DNA of 5,891 bases. Source: an uncultured Eubacteriales bacterium. GTDB lineage: Bacteria > Bacillota > Clostridia > Oscillospirales > Oscillospiraceae. The notes below the pieces were generated by a model that saw only the letters and a program-made list of their open reading frames with translations, did no database searches and was not told the DNA's origin. A program made the position numbers and the translations under genes. Positions 1 to 5,078 of the stretch are shown piece after piece. The stretch lies in contig UROL01000127.1 in NCBI GenBank assembly GCA_900549495.1, forward strand, positions 1-5,891, in the 5' to 3' direction. Within the stretch, counting starts at the first letter, position 1. Each line of letters starts with the position of its first letter.

Positions 1-26
1 GGCTCGGAGATGTGTATAAGAGACAG
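1..26 (+). other. Nextera/Tn5 sequencing adapter remnant (not genomic)
   Basis: Bases 8-26 read AGATGTGTATAAGAGACAG, the 19-bp Tn5 mosaic end used in Nextera libraries. Bases 1-7 (GGCTCGG) match the part of the Nextera read-2 adapter that precedes it. This is library-preparation sequence left on the contig end; genomic DNA begins at about base 27. Translating through it gives the artefactual peptides MCIRDR and MYKRQ, which are known contaminants at the start of metagenomic proteins. A natural Tn5 end is much less likely because the 7 bases outside the mosaic end also match the synthetic adapter. Confidence 0.97.
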
Positions 27-27
27 G

Positions 28-1335
28 GATGTGGGAATGCAGCGGGAAATTCACAACATTCAGAATTCCCCCTTCCGCACCAAGTTCGAGGGAATTGTCA
101 GCGAGATGACCGGCACCACCGCCATCGGCTGCATTTCCGACACCGACCCCCAGCCCATTCTGATTCGCTCCCGGCTGGGCGTTTACGCCATCTGCACCAT
201 TGGCATCATCAACAATGCAGAGGCTCTGATTCAGACCCATCTGCACAGCTCCGGCGGCCACTTCGACAGTATGACCGGTGGCCGGGTGAATTCCAATGAG
301 CTTATCGCCGCCTTCATCGACCAGAAGGACAGCTTCGCCGACGGCATCCGCTATGCCCAAGACATGATTGAGGGCACCGCCTCCATTCTGATTATGAAGG
401 ACGGCGGGCACCTGATTGCCGCCCGGGACAAAATGGGCCGGCTGCCCATTGTCATTGAGAAGGATGCAGACGGCTACGCCGTCACCTTCGAGGATTACGC
501 CGGTGAAAAGCTGGGCTACGAGGTAGTTCGGGAGCTGGGCCCAGGGGAAATCGTGGAAATCTCCCCGGAGGGCATCACCCAGCTGGCACCGCCCCGGAAG
601 GACATGAAAATCTGCGCTTTCCTATGGTCCTACTATGGCTACCCCACTGCCTGCTACGAGGGCCGCAACGTAGAGGCCATGCGCTACCGCAATGGGCGGC
701 TGATGGCCAAGCGGGACAAGGAAAACGGCGTGGCCCAGGACATTGACTATGTGGCCGGTGTTCCGGACTCCGGCACCCCCCACGCCATTGGCTATGCCAA
801 CGAGAGCGGCATTCCCTTTGCCCGCCCCTTCATCAAGTACACCCCCACCTGGCCCCGGAGCTTTATGCCCGCCAACCAGAGCGAGCGGAACATGGTGGCC
901 AAAATGAAGCAGATTCCCGTGGACGAGCTGATTCGGGACAAGAAGCTGCTGTTTGTAGACGACAGCGTGGTGCGGGGCACCCAGCTCCGGGAAACCGTTG
1001 AATTTCTATATGAGCACGGTGCCAAGGATGTGCACATCCGCAGCGCCTGTCCCCCCATTCTCTATGGCTGTAAGTTCCTGAACTTCTCCCGCTCCAACTC
1101 TGAAAACGAGCTGATTGCCCGGGCCACCATCCTGGAGCTGGAGGGAGAAGAGGGGCTGAACCATCTGGAGGAATACATGGACGGCAGCACCCAGCGGGGC
1201 AAGAATATGCGCCGGGCCATCTGCGAAAAGCTGCACTTTGCCTCCCTGGAATACCAATCCCTGGACGGCATCCTGGAGGCCATCGGCCTGCCCAAGGAAT
1301 GCGTCTGCACCTACTGCTGGAACGGCAAGGGCTGA
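28..1335 (+). CDS. purF: Amidophosphoribosyltransferase, divergent PurF family, 5'-truncated
   Basis: PurF makes 5-phosphoribosylamine from PRPP and glutamine, the committed first step of purine synthesis in the cytosol. The C-terminal phosphoribosyltransferase half is clear: a VPDSG motif, then FIKYTPTWPRSFMP in place of the usual LIKNxYxGRTFI, then the PRPP loop LLFVDDSVVRGTQ (bases 946-984). Cysteines at 613-615 (KICAF), 1069-1071 (LYGC) and in CTYC (1306-1317) line up with the four [4Fe-4S] ligands of Bacillus subtilis PurF. The N-terminal class II glutaminase half is odd: it reads GCISDTDPQP where GHxRYxT...NAQP is usual, and TIGIINN where HNGxLxN is usual. About 40 N-terminal residues, including any nucleophile cysteine, are missing because the contig starts here. 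The true start is not visible; the in-frame ATG at 10 lies in the adapter and the ATG at 37 is internal. purM follows after 31 nt. Family membership is firm; glutamine use by this protein is uncertain. Confidence 0.92.
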   Translation, partial: DVGMQREIHNIQNSPFRTKFEGIVSEMTGTTAIGCISDTDPQPILIRSRLGVYAICTIGIINNAEALIQTHLHSSGGHFDSMTGGRVNSNELIAAFIDQKDSFADGIRYAQDMIEGTASILIMKDGGHLIAARDKMGRLPIVIEKDADGYAVTFEDYAGEKLGYEVVRELGPGEIVEISPEGITQLAPPRKDMKICAFLWSYYGYPTACYEGRNVEAMRYRNGRLMAKRDKENGVAQDIDYVAGVPDSGTPHAIGYANESGIPFARPFIKYTPTWPRSFMPANQSERNMVAKMKQIPVDELIRDKKLLFVDDSVVRGTQLRETVEFLYEHGAKDVHIRSACPPILYGCKFLNFSRSNSENELIARATILELEGEEGLNHLEEYMDGSTQRGKNMRRAICEKLHFASLEYQSLDGILEAIGLPKECVCTYCWNGKG

Positions 1336-1350
1336 GCCCACTACATCATA

Positions 1351-1357
1351 AAAGGAG
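1351..1357 (+). promoter_or_regulatory. Ribosome binding site of purM
   Basis: AAAGGAG lies 9 nt before the purM ATG at 1367, in the 31-nt gap after the purF stop. It supports that start. The gap contains no recognisable promoter or terminator, so purF and purM are probably co-transcribed. Confidence 0.85.
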
Positions 1358-1366
1358 CGTCACAAT

Positions 1367-2416
1367 ATGGAACACAACAACTCCCAATCTGCCAGCTACG
1401 CTGCCGCCGGTGTGGACATCACCGCCGGTTACCGGGCCGTAGAGCTGATGAAAAAGCACATTGCCCGCACCAAGAACGAGGGCTGCCTGGATGACGTGGG
1501 TGGCTTCGGCGGCTGCTTTGGTCTGCCCATTGCAGGCATGGAGGAGCCGGTGCTGGTCTCCGGCACCGATGGCGTGGGCACCAAGCTGAGAATTGCCCAG
1601 CTGCTGGACAAGCATGACACCATTGGCATCGACTGTGTTGCCATGTGCGTCAATGACGTCATCTGCTGCGGCGCCCGGCCCCTGTTCTTCCTGGACTACA
1701 TCGCCTGCGGCAAGAACATCCCCGAAAAGATTGCCCAGATTGTGGCCGGTGTGGCAGAGGGCTGCGTTCAGTCCGGCTCCGCCCTGATTGGCGGCGAGAC
1801 CGCCGAGCATCCCGGCATGATGGCAGAGGACGACTACGACCTGGCCGGATTCTCCGTGGGCATTGTGGACAAAAAGAAAATCATCGACAATTCCCGGATG
1901 GTTCCCGGGGATGTGGTAATTGCCCTGGCCTCCACCGGCGTACACTCCAACGGCTTTAGCCTGGTGCGTAAGGTCTTTGATGTGGAAAACAATCCCGAGC
2001 TGATGAAGCCCAACGATTTCCTGGGGGGCAAGTCCATTGCCGAAACCCTGCTGACCCCCACCAAGATTTATGTAAAGAGCATTCTGGCCCTGCTGGAGCA
2101 GGTAGATGTGAAGGGCATCAGCCACATCACCGGCGGCGGCTTCTATGAGAACATCCCCCGCTCCATTCCCGACGGTCTGTGTGCCGAAATTGACCGCAGC
2201 GCCATTCGCATTCTGCCCATCTTCCAGCTGATTGCCGAAACCGGCAACATTCCCCAGCGGGATATGTTCAACACCTTCAACATGGGCGTGGGCATGAGCG
2301 TGGTTGTCCCCGCCTCCCAAGCCCAGAAGGCGCTGGAAATTCTCACCGCTCAGGGCGAGGATGCCTATGTGATTGGCACCATTGCCCAGGGTGAGGAAAA
2401 GGTGATTTTGAAATGA
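1367..2416 (+). CDS. purM: Phosphoribosylformylglycinamidine cyclo-ligase (AIR synthetase)
   Basis: PurM closes FGAM to 5-aminoimidazole ribotide using ATP, step 5 of purine synthesis, and acts as a cytosolic dimer. The 349-residue protein is close to the family length (about 345) and is complete. Motifs in order are YAAAGVDI (11-18), DVGGFGG (43-49), SGTDGVGTKL (65-74), GIDCVAMCVND (87-97), GARPLFFLDY (102-111), GGETAEHPGM (142-151), LAGFSVG (159-165), ASTGVHSNGFSL (188-199) and HITGGGFYENIPR (253-265). These are the ATP- and substrate-binding signatures of the PurM/PurL/SelD/HypE/ThiL superfamily, and the detailed order is that of PurM rather than of its relatives. The start has a good ribosome binding site. 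The stop overlaps the purN start by 4 nt (ATGA), which suggests translational coupling. Nothing is truncated or abnormal. A long open frame on the opposite strand is only a codon-bias shadow. Confidence 0.98.
   Translation: MEHNNSQSASYAAAGVDITAGYRAVELMKKHIARTKNEGCLDDVGGFGGCFGLPIAGMEEPVLVSGTDGVGTKLRIAQLLDKHDTIGIDCVAMCVNDVICCGARPLFFLDYIACGKNIPEKIAQIVAGVAEGCVQSGSALIGGETAEHPGMMAEDDYDLAGFSVGIVDKKKIIDNSRMVPGDVVIALASTGVHSNGFSLVRKVFDVENNPELMKPNDFLGGKSIAETLLTPTKIYVKSILALLEQVDVKGISHITGGGFYENIPRSIPDGLCAEIDRSAIRILPIFQLIAETGNIPQRDMFNTFNMGVGMSVVVPASQAQKALEILTAQGEDAYVIGTIAQGEEKVILK
2397..2404 (+). promoter_or_regulatory. Probable weak ribosome binding site of purN, inside purM
   Basis: AAAAGGTG ends 8 nt before the purN ATG at 2413 and lies within the last codons of purM. 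It is weaker than the other sites in the operon, and the ATGA overlap suggests that purN also relies on reinitiation by ribosomes finishing purM. Confidence 0.5.
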
Positions 2417-3030
2417 GCGCCCGGATTGCCGTGCTGGTTTCCGGCGGCGGAACCAATTTGCAAGCGCTGATAGATGCCCAGCAGGCAGGAACCCTACACA
2501 GCGGCACCATTGCCCTGGTGGTTTCCAATTCCGCCGGTGCCTATGCCCTGGAGCGGGCAAGAAATGCCGGAATCCCCGGCATTACCCTGCTGAAAAAGCA
2601 GCTGGGCGGCCAGGCAGGCTTTGAAAAAGCCTTGCAGCAAGCCCTGGTGGAGCACCAAATTGACGTGATTGTGCTGGCAGGCTTTATGACCATTCTCTCC
2701 GGTGACTTCACCGATAAATGGCCCCGGCGGATTCTCAACATCCACCCCGCCCTGATTCCCAGCTTCTGCGGGGAGGGCTTCTATGGGCTGAAGGTACACC
2801 AGGCCGCCCTGCAATACGGTGTAAAGGTCACCGGTGCCACCGTCCACTTTGTCAATTCCATTCCCGACGGAGGAGAAATCATCGCCCAGAAGGCGGTGGA
2901 GGTGCTCCCGGGAGATACCCCCGAAATTTTGCAGCGCCGGGTCATGGAGCAGGCGGAATGGGTTCTGCTCCCCCAGGCAACAGAAACGGTGTGCGCTGCC
3001 CTGGTGCAGCAGACGCCCCCAGAGAAATGA
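2413..3030 (+). CDS. purN: Phosphoribosylglycinamide formyltransferase (GAR transformylase, PurN type)
   Basis: PurN transfers the formyl group of 10-formyl-tetrahydrofolate to GAR, step 3 of purine synthesis. The 205-residue protein has the usual length and fold order. The phosphate-binding loop is VSGGGTNLQALIDA (9-22), followed by VSN (37-39), then LAGFMTILS (88-96) in the folate region. The active site shows as NIHP (109-112), giving N109 and H111, and as DGG with D152, matching E. coli N106, H108 and D144. VHF at 144-146 matches the E. coli segment around H137. The loop after NIHPALIP is unusual: it reads SFCGEGFYGLKVHQAAL, about five residues longer than E. coli KYPGLHTHRQAL, and carries lysine where E. 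coli has H119. The gene overlaps purM by 4 nt and ends 14 nt before the next gene. Folate-dependent PurN rather than formate-dependent PurT fits the second folate enzyme downstream. Confidence 0.97.
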   Translation: MSARIAVLVSGGGTNLQALIDAQQAGTLHSGTIALVVSNSAGAYALERARNAGIPGITLLKKQLGGQAGFEKALQQALVEHQIDVIVLAGFMTILSGDFTDKWPRRILNIHPALIPSFCGEGFYGLKVHQAALQYGVKVTGATVHFVNSIPDGGEIIAQKAVEVLPGDTPEILQRRVMEQAEWVLLPQATETVCAALVQQTPPEK

Positions 3031-3032
3031 AA

Positions 3033-3038
3033 GGGAGG
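3033..3038 (+). promoter_or_regulatory. Ribosome binding site that decides the purO start
   Basis: GGGAGG ends 6 nt before the ATG at 3045. An in-frame ATG at 3027-3029 overlaps the purN stop (ATGA) and would add six residues (MKGRNN), but the GGGAGG lies downstream of it and points to 3045. No good ribosome binding site precedes 3027. Confidence 0.85.
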
Positions 3039-3044
3039 AACAAC

Positions 3045-3767
3045 ATGAACGTTTACGAGGTACAATCCATGCCGGCCCGCTTGCAGGGCAACACCTACCC
3101 TGGCCGGGGCATTGTGGTGGGCAAAACCGCCGACGGAAAGAAGGCCGCCTTCGCCTACTTTATCATGGGCCGCAGCGCCAACAGCCGCAACCGTATCTTC
3201 ACGGAGAAGGACGGAGCCGTATTCACCGAGCCCTTTGATGCCAGCAAGGTAGAGGACCCCAGCCTGATTATCTACGCCGCCATCCGGAAATACGAAAACA
3301 AGCTCATTGTCACCAACGGCGACCAGACGGATACCATCTGGAATGGGCTAAAGGCAGGGATTCCCTTTGCAGATGCCCTGGCGCAGCGGTGCTTTGAGCC
3401 GGATCCCCCCAATTTCACCCCCAGAATCAGCGCCATGGCCACCTTCGCCCAGGGGGACTTCTCCTATCAGATGAGCATTCTGAAATCTGGCGACGAGGAA
3501 GGCAGCTTCTGCAACCGCTACACCTACAGCTACGGCAGCGCCAAGGCAGGCGTGGGGCATTTCATTCACACCTATGTGTGCGACGGCAACCCCATCCCCA
3601 CCTTCCAGGGGGAGCCGGAGCGGGTGAGCATCCCCAATGACATCGACAGCTGGACTTCCGACATCTGGAACGCCCTGGATGAAAATAATAAAATCTCCCT
3701 GTACGTCCGTTTCGTGGACCTGGCAACCGGCCACGAAGAAAACCGCATGATTAACCGGAACAAGTGA
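3045..3767 (+). CDS. purO: IMP cyclohydrolase, archaeal PurO type (NTN-hydrolase fold)
   Basis: PurO closes FAICAR to inosine 5'-monophosphate, the final step of de novo purine synthesis. The 240-residue product resembles the IMP_cyclohyd family (archaeal PurO), not the N-terminal half of PurH. Recognisable family features are PGRGIVVG (19-26), the arginine-rich GRSANSRNR (42-50), VTNGDQTDTI (89-98) and the EPDPPNFTPRISA block (118-130). From memory, archaeal PurO is about 200 residues, so this protein is somewhat longer, with a short N-terminal lead and extra sequence in the second half. There is no signal peptide or membrane segment. The start at 3045 has a GGGAGG ribosome binding site; the open frame continuing upstream to 2718 overlaps purN and is not real. 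The gene directly after it encodes only the formyltransferase half of PurH, which is the expected partner if this protein supplies the missing cyclohydrolase. The assignment rests on motif recall plus this context. Confidence 0.9.
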   Translation: MNVYEVQSMPARLQGNTYPGRGIVVGKTADGKKAAFAYFIMGRSANSRNRIFTEKDGAVFTEPFDASKVEDPSLIIYAAIRKYENKLIVTNGDQTDTIWNGLKAGIPFADALAQRCFEPDPPNFTPRISAMATFAQGDFSYQMSILKSGDEEGSFCNRYTYSYGSAKAGVGHFIHTYVCDGNPIPTFQGEPERVSIPNDIDSWTSDIWNALDENNKISLYVRFVDLATGHEENRMINRNK

Positions 3768-3770
3768 GGT
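3766..3770 (+). promoter_or_regulatory. Ribosome binding site of the AICAR formyltransferase, overlapping the purO stop
   Basis: GAGGT starts inside the purO stop codon (TGA, 3765-3767) and sits 7-8 nt before the ATG at 3778. Ribosomes terminating on purO would cover or expose this site, so translation of the two genes for the last two pathway steps is probably coupled. Confidence 0.75.
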
Positions 3771-3777
3771 AAACGTC

Positions 3778-4962
3778 ATGAAAGAATTTGCTCTGAAATA
3801 CGGCTGTAACCCCAACCAGAAGCCCGCCTCCATCTATATGGCGGACGGCAGCGACCTGCCCATTACCATTCTCAATGGCCGCCCCGGCTACATCAATTTC
3901 CTGGATGCCCTGAACTCCTGGCAGCTGGTGAAGGAGCTGAAGGCCGCCACCGGGCTGTGCGCCGTCACCTCCTTCAAGCATGTGTCCCCCACCTCCGCCG
4001 CTGTGGGCAAGATTCTGCCCCCCCAGCTGAAAAAGGCCTGCTTTGTGGACGACGTGCCGGAGCTGGACGACAGTCCCCTGGCCTGCGCCTATGCCCGTGC
4101 CCGGGGCACCGACCGGATGTGCTCCTTCGGCGACTGGGTGGCACTGTCCGACGAATGTGACGTGACCACCGCCAAGCTCATTGCCCGGGAGGTTTCCGAT
4201 GGCGTGATTGCCCCCGGCTACACCCCGGAGGCCCTGGAAATCCTGAAAGCCAAGCGCAAAGGGAATTATAATGTAGTTGCCATTGACCCTGACTATGTTC
4301 CCGCCCAGCAGGAGACCAAGATGGTATACGGCATCACCTTCCAGCAGGGCCGCAACAATTTTAAGATTGACGAGAGTCTGCTGACCAATCTGGTCACCGA
4401 AAAGAAAGAGCTGCCGGAAAGCGCCAAGATTGACCTGATTGTGTCTCTGATTACCCTGAAATACACCCAATCCAACTCCGTCTGCTTTGCCTATGACGGT
4501 CAGGCCATCGGCGTGGGCGCCGGTCAGCAGTCCCGGATTCACTGCACCCGCCTGGCTGGCTCCAAGGCCGACACCTGGTTCCTGCGGCAGCATCCCAAGA
4601 CCCTGGCGCTGCCCTTCCGGGAGGACCTGGGCCGCCCCAACCGGGACAATGTGATTGACGGCTACATCAACGGCAACGAAGAGGATGTGTGTGCCGACGG
4701 CATCTGGCAGAATTACTTCACCAGCCAGCCGGAGCGGCTGACCGAGGTTGAAAAGCGGGCCTTCCTGGACGGCATCACTGGGGTTTCCCTGGGCTCCGAT
4801 GCCTTCTTCCCCTTTGCCGACAATATCAAGCGGGCCTATGCCTCCGGCGTTTCCTACATTGCCCAGCCCGGCGGCTCCATCCGGGATGATTTGGTCATCG
4901 AGGAGTGCAACAAGGACGGCATCATCATGGCCTTCACCGGTATGCGCCTGTTCCACCACTAA
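3778..4962 (+). CDS. purH: AICAR formyltransferase, stand-alone PurH C-terminal domain (eukaryote-like)
   Basis: This enzyme formylates AICAR to FAICAR with 10-formyl-tetrahydrofolate, the penultimate step to IMP. The 394 residues correspond to only the AICAR transformylase half of bifunctional PurH; the roughly 200-residue MGS-like IMP cyclohydrolase half is absent, and the protein starts directly at the domain border (MKEFALKYGCNPNQ). Residues matching the human ATIC active site are present: K67 and H68 in SFKHVSP (human K266/H267), N233 in QSNSVC (N431), and F343 and D348 in SDAFFPFADN (F541/D546). The segment GQQSRIHCTRLAG (249-261) is also kept. The protein ends in MRLFHH; human ATIC ends in LRLFHH, while E. 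coli PurH has KHxNPCG at the first motif and ends differently. It lies 10 nt after the PurO-type cyclohydrolase, which completes the pathway. Start and stop are both clear. Confidence 0.96.
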   Translation: MKEFALKYGCNPNQKPASIYMADGSDLPITILNGRPGYINFLDALNSWQLVKELKAATGLCAVTSFKHVSPTSAAVGKILPPQLKKACFVDDVPELDDSPLACAYARARGTDRMCSFGDWVALSDECDVTTAKLIAREVSDGVIAPGYTPEALEILKAKRKGNYNVVAIDPDYVPAQQETKMVYGITFQQGRNNFKIDESLLTNLVTEKKELPESAKIDLIVSLITLKYTQSNSVCFAYDGQAIGVGAGQQSRIHCTRLAGSKADTWFLRQHPKTLALPFREDLGRPNRDNVIDGYINGNEEDVCADGIWQNYFTSQPERLTEVEKRAFLDGITGVSLGSDAFFPFADNIKRAYASGVSYIAQPGGSIRDDLVIEECNKDGIIMAFTGMRLFHH

Positions 4963-4970
4963 GCCACATT

Positions 4971-5034
4971 CCCCCGGGGGCCGCCCAATAGGCGGCCTCT
5001 GGGGGCGCAGCCGCTCCCTGGCTCCCCCCGGGGG
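4971..5034 (+). repeat. GC-rich inverted-repeat element, possible three-way-junction RNA or intergenic palindromic repeat
   Basis: Hand pairing gives a compact fold that uses every base. An outer stem joins CCCCC (4971-4975) to GGGGG (5030-5034). Hairpin A is 4976-5000, with a perfect 7-bp stem GGCCGCC/GGCGGCC around loop CAATA, extended by one GC and two GU pairs. Hairpin B is 5001-5029, with GGGGG/CCCCC plus AGCC/GGCT around a short loop. Alternatively, CCCCC (4971-4975) can pair with GGGGG (5001-5005), which lengthens hairpin A to 15 bp and excludes hairpin B. No U-tract follows, so it is not a standard intrinsic terminator. It may be a REP-like genomic repeat or an mRNA processing or stability element between the formyltransferase gene and purD. 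Confidence 0.6.
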
Positions 5035-5068
5035 CAATCCCTTATCCTGGAAGTTGACATTCCGAAAT

Positions 5069-5073
5069 GGAGG
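5069..5073 (+). promoter_or_regulatory. Ribosome binding site of purD
   Basis: GGAGG lies 5 nt before the ATG at 5079, a strong match and slightly short spacing. It fixes the purD start over the in-frame ATG three codons later (5088). Confidence 0.85.
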
Positions 5074-5078
5074 ATTCT

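Larger units (their letters stand above)
4963..5078. other. 116-nt intergenic gap before purD
   Basis: This is the only gap above 31 nt in the window. It holds a GC-rich foldable element (4971-5034), then a 34-nt stretch, then the purD ribosome binding site. A perfect TTGACA occurs at 5054-5059, but the matching -10 position would fall on the purD start codon, so I do not call a promoter. Confidence 0.8.

Noticed and set aside
8..26. Natural Tn5-like transposon end
   Set aside because: The 7 bases outside the mosaic end also match the synthetic Nextera read-2 adapter, and no transposon genes follow.
10..27. ATG at base 10 as the start of purF (peptide MCIRDR...)
   Set aside because: It lies within the sequencing adapter; the gene is truncated and its true start is outside the window.
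12..299. Open frame beginning MYKRQ
   Set aside because: It starts in the adapter and runs out of frame through purF; MYKRQ is a known adapter-derived artefact.
1346..2560. 404-codon open frame on the minus strand
   Set aside because: Antisense shadow of purM and the start of purN, caused by GC-rich codon use; its low-complexity Gly/Ala/His/Gln-rich product matches no family I recognise.
2718..3044. Upstream extension of the purO open frame
   Set aside because: It overlaps purN in another frame and gives an Arg/Pro/Gly-rich sequence unlike PurO; a good ribosome binding site supports the start at 3045.
4971..5005. Intrinsic terminator after the AICAR formyltransferase
   Set aside because: The hairpin is strong, but CGCAGCC follows rather than a run of T, and purD continues the operon.
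3751..5037. 428-codon open frame on the minus strand
   Set aside because: Antisense shadow of the AICAR formyltransferase, which has clear active-site motifs on the plus strand.
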